Assembly: GCA_964430745.1 (NCBI GenBank) | Contig: CAYSHI010000437.1 | Location: 1 to 29,585, forward strand | Source: CBDCGW01 sp964430745 | GTDB lineage: Bacteria > Acidobacteriota > UBA890 | Direction: 5' to 3' | DNA: 29,585 bases | Shown: positions 9,112 to 17,703 of the stretch, piece by piece | How the letters are laid out: each line of letters starts with the position of its first letter | How positions within the stretch are numbered: the stretch's first letter is position 1 | Position numbers and translations under genes: made by a program | Notes under the pieces: model-generated | Database searches by the model: none | Seen by the model: the letters and a program-made list of their open reading frames with translations, nothing else | Told to the model about the DNA's origin: nothing

Positions 9112-10122
9112 GTGCGCATCGTCGTCGCCGGAAACATCGTGGCCGACACCATCGAGCACGAGCACGGCGGCGTCACCGAAAGCCTCGGCGGCATCGCGCA
9201 CACGGTTGCCGCGTTGTCGGCGCTGGCGGGCGACGAACACACCATCGTCCCGCTTTGCCGCGTCGGCGAGGACTGCAGAGAGCGCATCGAATCGTGGGCC
9301 GGTGGGCTCGACGGTGTCTCGCTCGATGCGGTGGTGAGAGCCCATGGGCCGCAGCCGACGGTTCGGCTCACCTACGGGGACTCGGGTCGGCCGGGCGAAC
9401 GGGTGGAGCGCCTGCAGCATACCCCGGAGCCGCTCGACGTCGATGATCTCGACGCGGCGGTCGGCGCCGACGCGGTGGTGGTGAACTGCATCACCGGCAG
9501 CGATTTGACGCCGGCCGCGCTGCGGCGCCTTCGGCGGGCATCGCCCCGCCGGTACATGGACGTGCATAGCCTGGCGCTCGGAACCCGGGCCGACGGCACA
9601 CGTTTCTACCGCGGCCGGGATGACTGGGCGGCGTGGCTCGGCTTCGCCGACGTTCTGCAATGCAACCTCGCGGAAGCGGCGACGATGTGCGGTATGGCGG
9701 TCGGCGGCGCTGACGGCGACGGGATCATCGCCGCTGCCGAGGCGCTTTTCGCCACGGGCTTCGTCCCGGAGGAAGGGCGTGCCTGCGTGAGGGAGGCGGA
9801 GCCCGGTAATCGAGGGCGCGAGGGTGTCCCGATGCCCGGCGTGTGGCTGCTGACGCTCGGTTCCGCGGGTGCGGTCCTCTTGAGCCGGCGGCAAGGCAGG
9901 GCCACGAGGGCCGCGATCCCGGCGCCTGCCGTTCGCGCGACTGACCCCACCGGCGCGGGGGATGCCTTCGGAGCGGGTTACGTGTGCGCTTGGCTGGAGG
10001 GGTACGAGCCGCGCGAAGCGGCCGAAAGGGCAGTGATCGCGGGGGCTGCGGCGTGCATCAGACCGGGAGCTCCCGAGCCCGCGACGTTCCGCGACGCCGT
10101 CGACGATTTGACGGGGTGCTGA
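9112..10122 (+). CDS. PfkB-family carbohydrate kinase, candidate amino-sugar kinase
   Basis: A 336-residue ribokinase-fold protein is predicted. The N-terminus (VVAGNIVAD) and LGGIAHTVAALSAL resemble PfkB signature 1. DPTGAGDAFGAGY at 278-290 is signature 2, with catalytic base Asp284. The upstream stretch TLGSAGAVLL is typical of the ATP-binding half. The GTG at 9112 is chosen because it lies 4 bases after the symporter stop and the conserved fold begins at once; the ribosome site is weak, in keeping with coupled translation. PfkB enzymes phosphorylate sugars or nucleosides. Here the enzyme closes an operon whose etherase needs MurNAc-6-phosphate, so MurNAc (or GlcNAc) is the likely substrate. 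That is inference: known MurNAc kinases (MurK, AmgK, AnmK) belong to other families. Residues about 215-240 are an acidic, poorly conserved insertion. Confidence 0.88.
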   Translation: MRIVVAGNIVADTIEHEHGGVTESLGGIAHTVAALSALAGDEHTIVPLCRVGEDCRERIESWAGGLDGVSLDAVVRAHGPQPTVRLTYGDSGRPGERVERLQHTPEPLDVDDLDAAVGADAVVVNCITGSDLTPAALRRLRRASPRRYMDVHSLALGTRADGTRFYRGRDDWAAWLGFADVLQCNLAEAATMCGMAVGGADGDGIIAAAEALFATGFVPEEGRACVREAEPGNRGREGVPMPGVWLLTLGSAGAVLLSRRQGRATRAAIPAPAVRATDPTGAGDAFGAGYVCAWLEGYEPREAAERAVIAGAAACIRPGAPEPATFRDAVDDLTGC

Positions 10123-10167
10123 ACGGCGCGAGGGGGCTTTCAGCGCGCAGCGAGGGCAACTCCGGGC

Positions 10168-11349
10168 TCAGAACGGGTCTTCGTCCAGCAGCTGACGCTC
10201 GAGGTAACGCACAACCTCCCGCATGCTGCCGGTTTCGGCGTACACATTGCGAAGGCGCTGGAAGGCGGGTCGCGCGTCCAGGATGGCGAGATTGTCGAGC
10301 AGCTCGGCGTGGCAATCGAGGCGGCGCGCCACCGGCTCGAGGCTCTCGACCATGCTGCGCACCATGTCGTCGAGCCTGCGTAGCTCACCGGAGTCGTCGG
10401 CGATGACCATCGCCTCGTCGGCGTAACGCGCGGCGCGCCATTTGTTCTCGGCGACGATCCAGTGACGATTCAGCGGCAGATACTCGCCGCAATCGTAGAG
10501 TTCCGACAGGCGCGCCACGAGGCTCTGGATGAGGGCGGCGAGGGCCACGGTTTCACGTATCGTCGGCAGGGCATCGGCGATGCGCCCCTCGATGGTGCCG
10601 AAGATCGGATGGGGTCTCACGTCCCACCAGATTTCGCGGATCGACTCGATGGCGCCCGCCTGCATGAGGGTGTTCATGAATTGCTGGAACTCACCCCAGT
10701 TGATCATCCGGTAGGGCAGCCCGGCAGCCGGCAGCGACTCGAAAATCTTCACGCGCACCGAGGCGAGACCGGTGTCTTCGCCGTGCCAGAAGGGGCTCGA
10801 AGCCGACAGTGCCAGAAGGTGGGGGAGGAATGTCGTCAACGAGTTGGAGATGGCGATGGCCTTCTCGCCGCTGCTGACGCCGACGTGAACGTGCACGCCG
10901 AAGATCATCAGCCGTCGCGCCGGCCATTGCATGCGGTCCAATAGGCTGCGGTAGCGCTCGGCGTCGGTGATCTCCTGCGCTTCCCAATACGACGTGGGAT
11001 GGGTGCCGGCGGCGATGAGACCGTAGCCGAGGTCGGCGGCGACGGCGCTGAGCGCCGACAGGCGCGAGTTCAGCGACTCGCTTGCCTCCGCCACATTCTT
11101 GCAGGGTCCGACGTTGAGCTCGACCGTCGACTGCAGGAGCTCGGGCTTGGCATACTCGGGTTGATCGAAGGCCTCGAGGATGGCCGGGCCTCCGGACGCC
11201 AGCTCGCCCGTTTCGGGATCGATGATCTGGTACTCGACCTCGATGCCGAGGGTCGGCTCAGGGCTTCCGTTGAAGGTGATGCGGTTGGTCTCGCCGGCCT
11301 CCAGCGCGTACCAAGGATGGGATCGGTCGGGCTTGCGGCGGCTGCTCAT
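10168..11349 (-). CDS. Carboxylate-amine ligase, YbdK/GCS2 family
   Basis: A 393-residue protein belongs to the glutamate-cysteine ligase type 2 family (E. coli YbdK-like), which joins the gamma-carboxyl of glutamate to an amine at the cost of ATP. Visible hallmarks are TLGIEVEYQIID near residue 33, AAGTHPTSYW, FGVHVHVGV (metal and substrate residues), LLALSASSPFW, and IREIWWDVRPHPIFGTIEGR. The cytoplasmic enzyme has no signal sequence. The physiological amine is unknown for most members; real glutathione synthesis is not implied, as no gshB is nearby. Its ATG at 11349 overlaps the stop of the large lipoprotein gene (ATGA), so it is the third cistron of a coupled operon. The gene converges on the kinase gene across a 45-base gap. 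Confidence 0.9.
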   Translation of the reverse strand: MSSRRKPDRSHPWYALEAGETNRITFNGSPEPTLGIEVEYQIIDPETGELASGGPAILEAFDQPEYAKPELLQSTVELNVGPCKNVAEASESLNSRLSALSAVAADLGYGLIAAGTHPTSYWEAQEITDAERYRSLLDRMQWPARRLMIFGVHVHVGVSSGEKAIAISNSLTTFLPHLLALSASSPFWHGEDTGLASVRVKIFESLPAAGLPYRMINWGEFQQFMNTLMQAGAIESIREIWWDVRPHPIFGTIEGRIADALPTIRETVALAALIQSLVARLSELYDCGEYLPLNRHWIVAENKWRAARYADEAMVIADDSGELRRLDDMVRSMVESLEPVARRLDCHAELLDNLAILDARPAFQRLRNVYAETGSMREVVRYLERQLLDEDPF

Positions 11350-14300
11350 CGTGCGAATTCCACCTCGAGATCGATCGGGCGATAACGGGTCCCGCTGCCG
11401 GGGATCGTAACCTCCAACGTCGCGACTCCCGCCTCCGGATGCGCGAACACCGGGTCCGGCACGCCCATAACCTGACGGATGTTCCAGGGCGTCGCCAGCC
11501 TAAGCGTGTAGGTGCGGCCCGGCAACCCCTCGACCTCGATTCGCATCACTCCCGCTTGATAGCTCGTGCGCACGACGCGTAGCTCCTGCGAGGTGTCTGA
11601 GGGGCGCAGTGTCACCGGCGGAGACACGAGCCGGGGAAAGGGCGCGTGCTCGAAGTTGACCTCGCCGCGGTCGACTCCGGCCGCCGGGCGGACGACCGCC
11701 GTGGCCACCCGATAGGCGCCGTCGTCGACGACCTCGTTGTCGATCAAATCCATACCGACGATTTCGGCGTCGAGACTGATGTCGATCTCGACGGGTACGT
11801 GCGCCGATAGTCGTATCTCGAGGTCGCGTGGCCCTCGCCAACGCTGGATGACGAACCTCGTCCTGCTTTCCGTACGGTCGACCTGTAGCCGAAACTCGGA
11901 GCTCCCGACGCGCACCTGCCGCACATTGACCTGGTTCCAACCGGCCGGCAGCTGTGGGCTGATACTGACCTTGCCGTTCACGGCGTCAGGGCGAATGCCC
12001 AGCATGCCCCAGACGACCGGCAAGACCGTCATGGCCTGCGAGGCGGCGAGGTGCGGGACCTCGCCGTGCAGCTCGAACGACTCGGTACCGAATCCGTCGC
12101 CCGCGTGCCCGACGTTGCCGTGCTCGAGGAGCAGGAGATTCGTCGCCAGGTGCTGAAAGCCGGCGTCCGGCCGCTGGCTGGCGTACTCGGCGAGCGCCGC
12201 CCAGCCCGTGAAAACCGGGCTCACGATATCGACTGCGGGGCTCGGCAGGCCCACTGGCGGAATCGTCGTCACGACCGGCGCTGGTGGAGTCGCTCCGCCG
12301 GCCTCGACGGCGACCTCGGTGGGAGCGATCGGCGTGCCGATGAGGCTCACGCCCCAATCGCGAGAGAGCTCCGCGCTGGCGAGGGAGTCGAGCGCCGCGT
12401 TGGCAATGCCGGCTTCGAGAAGCCCGAACATCATCGGCACAGCGGGCAGCACGGTGCTGGTACCGGCAAAAGACCCATCGGCGCGTTTGGCGAAGTTGAA
12501 TCGGCGCTCGTTGGGGTTCCAGAATGCGTCGTTGAGAGTGGCTCGAACCTGGGCGAGGGTCTCGGCCGTTTCCGGCATGTCGTCGCCGGCGCGCGCTGCC
12601 GACAGTCGTTCCATCGCCTCCAACGCGGCCCCCCACAACGCCGCGAGGTGAATCGTGGTGCGCACCGCTCGATCGTCGCTGAAGCGGTCGAAGCGACTGG
12701 AACCGTCGATCAATCCGTCCCCGTCGGCATCGGCGGTCAGCATGAAGTCGAGCGCACGTTGCGCCGTGGGCCAGAGTTGCTCGAGGAGCTCGAGATCGCC
12801 CCAGGTGCGCACGTGGTTGTCGAGCGCGACGAGAAACAGCGGCGTCGTTGCCACCCCGCCTTCGATGACGCGACGCCCTGCCGTCACCGCATCCGGGATT
12901 CGTCCATCGACGCCCTGGTAGGTCGCCAGCAGCAGCAGCGTCGACGCGGCGATGCTCCGATCGCCGTATGCGTCCGCCGCCATCGAGGCCCACAACGCAC
13001 CGCTCCCGCCCATCGCATTCGCGGTGGTCGCCCAAAGGCTCGGCGATGGCGTGGCGCCGTACCCGGACGCGATGGCCGTGCCCAGGCCGGGTAGCGTGGT
13101 ACGCAGCGCTTCGACGCCCGCCTTGGCCCACTTGAACGCGTTTTCGAGCTGCGGATCCGGGGCCAAAAGTCCCATCGTGCCGTTGCCGAGAAACTCGCGG
13201 AAGTAGCGCGCGTTTTCGACCCAGGGGCGGCCCGGCGCCGCCACCAGCTCGGCGAACGCGGCATCGACGTCGACGACCTCTTCGGCGCCGCCGACGATCA
13301 CCAGCGGGAGCAACGTGGCGCCGCGCCCGACACGTGCCTGCAGCGCGACGCGACCGAGGTCCGGAGCCCGGTCGCCCTCTCGATCTCCGTTTTCGTCGCC
13401 GGCCGCGTCTTCGCTGCCCGCGGAGTCGCCGGTGCCGCCGCCGGTGACATCGGCGGCGCCTGGAGAGCTGGTCGTGGTTTCCGTTACACCTTCGGTGGGC
13501 CCCTCGACCGTGACGACCTCGCCCTCGAGGGGCGTGGTGATCGCCTCTTCGCCGGGTTCCGCGAGGCCGCTTTCGCTGAGGTGGGCCGCCGGATCGAAGC
13601 CGATGATGTGCACGGCAGTCTCGCGGCCGAACCCCGCTTTGGCGACGGCGCCGGAGCCCGTGCGCCACACGACCGCCTGGGCGCCGTCGTCCCAGCCGAT
13701 ACGAGGTTGCACCGAGATCGGCGTCTCGGCCCCGCCTGGTCCGGGCTCGGCCCGCCAGGTGGCGATGAGCTCGACGGGAGCGGGGCTGCGAACGGCGAGC
13801 AAACCCACCAGCGCGGGGTATCTGCGGTCGACCGTGAGATAAAACGAAATCTCCAGCTCACCGTCGTTGTAGTAGATCTCGTCGCCTTCGGGGCGAGCCG
13901 AGAACTCCCGGCTGCCGGCGCCTTCATCGAGCCATGTGACGCCGCGATTCGGCCGTACGATTCCGATGCGCAAGTCCCTGAGCAACGTCGCGGGGTGGAC
14001 CCGGAACTCGTCGACGCGGCCGAGTTGTGAGCCCAGCACGACGGCGGCAGGCACCGCCAGTGTGAAGGGCGCGTCGTCGTCGTAACGCCTGATCTCGATG
14101 CCCGACTGGGAGCCTTGCACGCTGTTGAGCGCCGTGGCGGGATCAGGCTCGGGTGGCAGCCGGGTCGTGGTCGGCTCCATCAAGGTGAAGGTGGTCGCGG
14201 AGGGCTCCCAGTAGTGGTTGTCCTCGTCGAGCGGAGACGAGCCCGCGAGGTCCGCGTCCGGTTCGCCGGTTGACGCCGCGATCGGCACGACCGTTGCGAT

Positions 14301-15170
14301 CCCCGGGGGCGTCGGCGGGGCCATTCGTCCCAGATACCCGAGCGCGTCGGAGACGAGGTACTCGAGCTGCCGGCGGTTGCCGTTCTCGTTCTCATCGAAG
14401 TAGCAGTGAGCACCGAGCGTCAGCACGGTGCCCGCCGACGCGGAGATCCCCGGATATTCGACGCCGATCTTGGTGTCGGCATCGACGCCGCGCTCGCTCT
14501 GATGAACGGCCCACACGCGGCCGTTGAGTGGCCAACGGTCGCCGGTGTAGGCGACCGCGGGGTGGGCCTCGTAGTCGATGTCGGCGGCGCTGAACACGCC
14601 GCCCCAGAATCGGTCCACAACCGGGTGCCCGCGTCGCGACTGCAGCCCGCCGAGTTCGGCGCCGTCGCCGACGAAGCGGGCGCGGGTGGAGACCGTGTCC
14701 GGAGCTACGGGCTCTATTCCCAGAGGCACGACGTACGAGGCGGCGATGAGCGTGAGCAACGCGGAGCCGCCGGCGGAGAGGTGATTCGCGATGCGCCCCA
14801 GCACACGCGGCCGTACCGAGATCGACGGCAGCGCCTCTTCAGCCGCGTAGTGCCACCAGATGACCGCGTTCCGCGGCAGATCGGCATCCGGCAGGTCGAT
14901 CATCTGCAGCTGGCGCGCCGTGTCGGGGTGGGTCTCCTGCAGCCACGCCCAGGCCGCCGCTTCCTCGCGCGGCAGGGATTCCGGCGGTCCGCTCGTGAGA
15001 TAGATCACGGGCGGGGATTCGGTGGCAACACCTCCGCCTACGCCACCGGACAGGCCGGTGAACCCGCTGTTGCAGGCGATGCCCAGCAGGGCGACGGCGA
15101 GCGGCAGGATGCTGTGGATGGCTAGCCGACGGCGTGCTCGGGGATCGATCGCCGCCGCGCCGCCCATCAT
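11346..15170 (-). CDS. Large lipoprotein with six-hairpin glycosidase-like domain
   Basis: A protein of 1274 residues is predicted. The frame is open to 15647, but that extension overlaps the upstream gene and is Arg-rich nonsense. The ATG at 15170 forms an ATGA overlap with the upstream stop and leads into a signal ending LGIAC, with Cys33 as likely lipid site (the -3 position is Gly, so the lipobox is imperfect). Residues about 45-280 resemble ThuA/glutamine-amidotransferase-like DUF4960 regions (VIWWHYAA, ALLTLIAASYV, GHPVVDRFWGG). Beta-rich sequence follows, with an acidic Gly/Thr linker at about 545-600. Residues about 650-1070 look like an (alpha/alpha)6 glycosidase of the glucosidase/debranching type, including DADGDGLIDG. 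A beta-sandwich follows to the end. Substrate and activity are unknown; catalytic acids could not be fixed by eye. Confidence 0.8.
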   Translation of the reverse strand: MMGGAAAIDPRARRRLAIHSILPLAVALLGIACNSGFTGLSGGVGGGVATESPPVIYLTSGPPESLPREEAAAWAWLQETHPDTARQLQMIDLPDADLPRNAVIWWHYAAEEALPSISVRPRVLGRIANHLSAGGSALLTLIAASYVVPLGIEPVAPDTVSTRARFVGDGAELGGLQSRRGHPVVDRFWGGVFSAADIDYEAHPAVAYTGDRWPLNGRVWAVHQSERGVDADTKIGVEYPGISASAGTVLTLGAHCYFDENENGNRRQLEYLVSDALGYLGRMAPPTPPGIATVVPIAASTGEPDADLAGSSPLDEDNHYWEPSATTFTLMEPTTTRLPPEPDPATALNSVQGSQSGIEIRRYDDDAPFTLAVPAAVVLGSQLGRVDEFRVHPATLLRDLRIGIVRPNRGVTWLDEGAGSREFSARPEGDEIYYNDGELEISFYLTVDRRYPALVGLLAVRSPAPVELIATWRAEPGPGGAETPISVQPRIGWDDGAQAVVWRTGSGAVAKAGFGRETAVHIIGFDPAAHLSESGLAEPGEEAITTPLEGEVVTVEGPTEGVTETTTSSPGAADVTGGGTGDSAGSEDAAGDENGDREGDRAPDLGRVALQARVGRGATLLPLVIVGGAEEVVDVDAAFAELVAAPGRPWVENARYFREFLGNGTMGLLAPDPQLENAFKWAKAGVEALRTTLPGLGTAIASGYGATPSPSLWATTANAMGGSGALWASMAADAYGDRSIAASTLLLLATYQGVDGRIPDAVTAGRRVIEGGVATTPLFLVALDNHVRTWGDLELLEQLWPTAQRALDFMLTADADGDGLIDGSSRFDRFSDDRAVRTTIHLAALWGAALEAMERLSAARAGDDMPETAETLAQVRATLNDAFWNPNERRFNFAKRADGSFAGTSTVLPAVPMMFGLLEAGIANAALDSLASAELSRDWGVSLIGTPIAPTEVAVEAGGATPPAPVVTTIPPVGLPSPAVDIVSPVFTGWAALAEYASQRPDAGFQHLATNLLLLEHGNVGHAGDGFGTESFELHGEVPHLAASQAMTVLPVVWGMLGIRPDAVNGKVSISPQLPAGWNQVNVRQVRVGSSEFRLQVDRTESRTRFVIQRWRGPRDLEIRLSAHVPVEIDISLDAEIVGMDLIDNEVVDDGAYRVATAVVRPAAGVDRGEVNFEHAPFPRLVSPPVTLRPSDTSQELRVVRTSYQAGVMRIEVEGLPGRTYTLRLATPWNIRQVMGVPDPVFAHPEAGVATLEVTIPGSGTRYRPIDLEVEFAR

Positions 15171-17524
15171 CGTTCGGGCGGAGCGACCACCTCGAGCGGC
15201 AAGCGGATCACCTGATGCTCGCCGGCAGGAGGGTCGGTGATCACCAACTGCACAACGTAGTCGCCCGGCGGCATGCCGGTGGGGAGGGGCACGGAACCGC
15301 GATGGATGTCGACGGCGACGCGCCGCAGCGCGAGCGGAAAAAGCCGCGCTCCCTGCGCGGAGTCCGGGTCGCCGTTGCCCTCCATCAACACCTGCCCGGA
15401 AATGATCGGCTGTTGGCCGCCGTAGACCTCGACAAAGGCGGCGACGTTCTGTCCGGGAGCCACCCGCCCGCGGACGATCGGCTGTACCCGGCCGGCGTCG
15501 TCGAGCGCGACAAGCAGCGGATCGCTTACTCCCCAGCCGCTGCTCTCGTCGGCAATCTCCATGTCGACTGCGGTTGCCCCGACGCGGCCGGTGACATTGT
15601 CGAAAACCGCGACGTTGAGCGTGTAGGCTCCCGGCTCGAGGGTCCATTCGTGCTGGTAGGCCATGTAGCCGACGAGGGTCCGGGTAAGCGCGCTGTCGGC
15701 GTTCGCTCCGCCATCGGCCGCGACCGACGAGCGGGCGGAGAGCTGCTCGTGAGATTCGGCGACGGCCTTGCCGTCGCGCAGCGCGATGGCGTGGATGTCC
15801 AGCGAAACGACACCCTCTCCTTCGGGCGTCAGCATGATGCCGACTTCTGAGCCGTCGACGGCTACTGCCATCAGGGCGTTGGGCGAGCCCGCCGTCGAAC
15901 GCGAGGTGACGACCTCGACGTCCACCGGCAGGTCCGTGACACTGCCGGGCAGCGCCAGGGCGGCCGTGATGAGTCGCTTTGCCCGGTCGCCCGGGGTGTG
16001 GGCCACGTAACCGCCGCGCGCGCGAACGTCGGTTCCCTGGCGCAACACCTCGACACGGATCTCGTGGTACTGGCCGTCGCCGCCGGGGTTCGGCGGCTCG
16101 TAGCTGAGCAGGTAGAAACGGCTGGTGTCCGCCTCGATCTCTTCGAGCACCATCTCGATGTCGGTGGCGTGGATGAACGACTTGCCGCCCGTCGCCGCGG
16201 CCGCCGTGCGCATGGCGTCACGCAAGCCGTCGAGCGATTGCTGGATGGCGGGGGTGTCGAGAAGCGCGGCTCCCACCGCCGTGCCGACCTCGACGTCCGC
16301 CGCGATGCCGCGGCTGCCGACCAACAACGACGGGTCGACCGTGTAGAAGCTGACATTGGAGCCGTTTGCGGCCCGATGCAGGGCTTCCTGGGCCGCCTCG
16401 ATCTTCGGATCCGGCGAGACGATGTCGAAGCGCGCGCCGGCCATACCTTCGGCCGTGGCCGAGGGGTCTTGCGCGAACAGGGCGGTATAGGGCCCTCCCT
16501 GCATGAGCTTGATGCCTGTGGATACCCACACCACGGCGGTGCGCCCCGAACGGGTCCAGAGCGCGTCGGCGAAGCTCGTCAACAGGCCGTATGTCGCGAG
16601 CGCACGGTTGCGTTCCTCGGCCTCGAAGGTTCGGGCTTTAGCGATGGCGAGCTGCCGAAGGTTCGCCTCAGCACCGATGAAGGCCGGGTTGGTCAGGTCG
16701 TCGACGATCTCGACCATCTTGCGCGTCATCGAGTTGCCGAGAAAGGGGGCTTCCCGCACCGTCTCGGCGGCCGCCCGCATCGCCGCGGCGTCGTAGCCCA
16801 AGGGCGCGAGCTCGCCGACCCGGCCGACGTTGTCGATCATGTAGGCGGCGCGAGGCACCTGCAAGTTGTCGGTCTGCTCGAGCAGGGATGTCCATGCGTC
16901 GCCGAACCGGGCGCGGGCCCGTGGGTGGAGGCTCGGGCCGTCGATCAGGAAGATCACCGCCCCCAACTCGGCCGCTGCCGAAGCCGACGGAGCTTCGGCG
17001 CCCCGCTCGGCCGGCGCCGAGGCGACGGTGTCGCCGCTCAGCGCCTCGCTGCCGCTGCCGCGCGCGGCGCCGTCACCGCCGGCTGCCGCGCCGGCGCCGG
17101 TTCCAGCCGTGGTGTTGCCGCCGGCCGCGGTGGACGGGCGAACGGCTTCGCGGCCGGCCCTCACCGTCACCGGTGTTCCGCCGCCCACGAGGGGGTGAAC
17201 CTCACCGGCCGCCAGGTCGACGAGTTGCAGGTCGACGATGTCCTGGCGCTCGCCGTCCTCGTAGATGGCGAAGTCGTCCGCGCCCAGATCGCTGAGGAAG
17301 GTTCCGCCGCCGTCGGTGACGATCACGTCGAAGAGGACCCGCGAGACGGTGGCGCCGAACATCTGCAACCGCTCGCCCTGTGGGATGCGCATCGCCTCTT
17401 CAAGCGTGACGTCGCGGCCACGCTGCCCGAGCTGGCCGCCGGAAGAGGCGGAAGGCATCAGCAGCGCCGCGAGCAGAGCGAACGCGAAGACGAGGCTGCC
17501 GCCGGAGTGTCGAATTCGCATCAT
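15167..17524 (-). CDS. Secreted VWFA-related protein (Acidobacterial type)
   Basis: A 785-residue secreted protein starts with tandem ATGs at 17524 and 17521 and a signal sequence over about residues 1-29. LFDVIVTDGGGTFLSDL and DDFAIYEDGERQ at 64-94 match the opening of the VWFA-related family abundant in Acidobacteriota (TIGR03436). The domain then shows FLIDGPS at 192-198 in place of a classic DxSxS metal site, so metal binding is doubtful. AVVWVSTGI follows, and FYLLSYEPPNPGGDGQYHEIRVEV marks the domain end near residue 480. A low-complexity Gly/Ala/Thr insert at about 110-185 interrupts it. The last 250 residues are beta-rich and may carry protein contacts. The stop overlaps the start of the next gene, so it heads a coupled operon of three. 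The function of the family is not known. Confidence 0.85.
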   Translation of the reverse strand: MMRIRHSGGSLVFAFALLAALLMPSASSGGQLGQRGRDVTLEEAMRIPQGERLQMFGATVSRVLFDVIVTDGGGTFLSDLGADDFAIYEDGERQDIVDLQLVDLAAGEVHPLVGGGTPVTVRAGREAVRPSTAAGGNTTAGTGAGAAAGGDGAARGSGSEALSGDTVASAPAERGAEAPSASAAAELGAVIFLIDGPSLHPRARARFGDAWTSLLEQTDNLQVPRAAYMIDNVGRVGELAPLGYDAAAMRAAAETVREAPFLGNSMTRKMVEIVDDLTNPAFIGAEANLRQLAIAKARTFEAEERNRALATYGLLTSFADALWTRSGRTAVVWVSTGIKLMQGGPYTALFAQDPSATAEGMAGARFDIVSPDPKIEAAQEALHRAANGSNVSFYTVDPSLLVGSRGIAADVEVGTAVGAALLDTPAIQQSLDGLRDAMRTAAAATGGKSFIHATDIEMVLEEIEADTSRFYLLSYEPPNPGGDGQYHEIRVEVLRQGTDVRARGGYVAHTPGDRAKRLITAALALPGSVTDLPVDVEVVTSRSTAGSPNALMAVAVDGSEVGIMLTPEGEGVVSLDIHAIALRDGKAVAESHEQLSARSSVAADGGANADSALTRTLVGYMAYQHEWTLEPGAYTLNVAVFDNVTGRVGATAVDMEIADESSGWGVSDPLLVALDDAGRVQPIVRGRVAPGQNVAAFVEVYGGQQPIISGQVLMEGNGDPDSAQGARLFPLALRRVAVDIHRGSVPLPTGMPPGDYVVQLVITDPPAGEHQVIRLPLEVVAPPER

Positions 17525-17595
17525 TCTCTGGGCGAGGGGAGGGAGCGAGTCATGGGAGGGTCGGCGCGCTCGCGGGCACGCAGCGACTCCGGTGG

Positions 17596-17604
17596 ATTCT
17601 AGCA
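17596..17604 (-). promoter_or_regulatory. Extended -10 promoter for the VWFA/lipoprotein/ligase operon
   Basis: On the minus strand the sequence reads TGC-TAGAAT, an extended -10 element with five of six bases matching the sigma-70 hexamer. It lies about 72 bases before the ATG at 17524, giving a leader of roughly 65 bases. The -35 region 17 bases upstream is poor, which extended -10 promoters tolerate. The same TGnTAGAAT element precedes the adaptor gene at 25001-25009, which strengthens both calls. Confidence 0.5.
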
Positions 17605-17703
17605 GGCCGGCGGCATGACTTGCGCTGCGGTCGATGTCATCCTGTTAGAGGCGCAGAGGATGCGTCTGGGCTCCCTTTCCCGACTCGTAACGCCAGAGGC
17701 CTC

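Noticed and set aside
10126..10148. Hairpin between the convergent kinase and ligase genes
   Set aside because: Only a 5-base GC stem (GCGCG/CGCGC) with a 13-base loop and no T-tract on either strand; not convincing as a terminator.
15171..15647. N-terminal extension of the giant lipoprotein frame
   Set aside because: It overlaps the C-terminal region of the VWFA gene and codes for an Arg-rich run without a signal. The ATG at 15170 gives a lipoprotein signal and an ATGA overlap.
15998..17602. Plus-strand open frame of 534 codons opposite the VWFA gene
   Set aside because: Arg/Gly/Val-rich translation with no domain; the minus-strand gene has a signal sequence, family motifs and coupling to the next gene.
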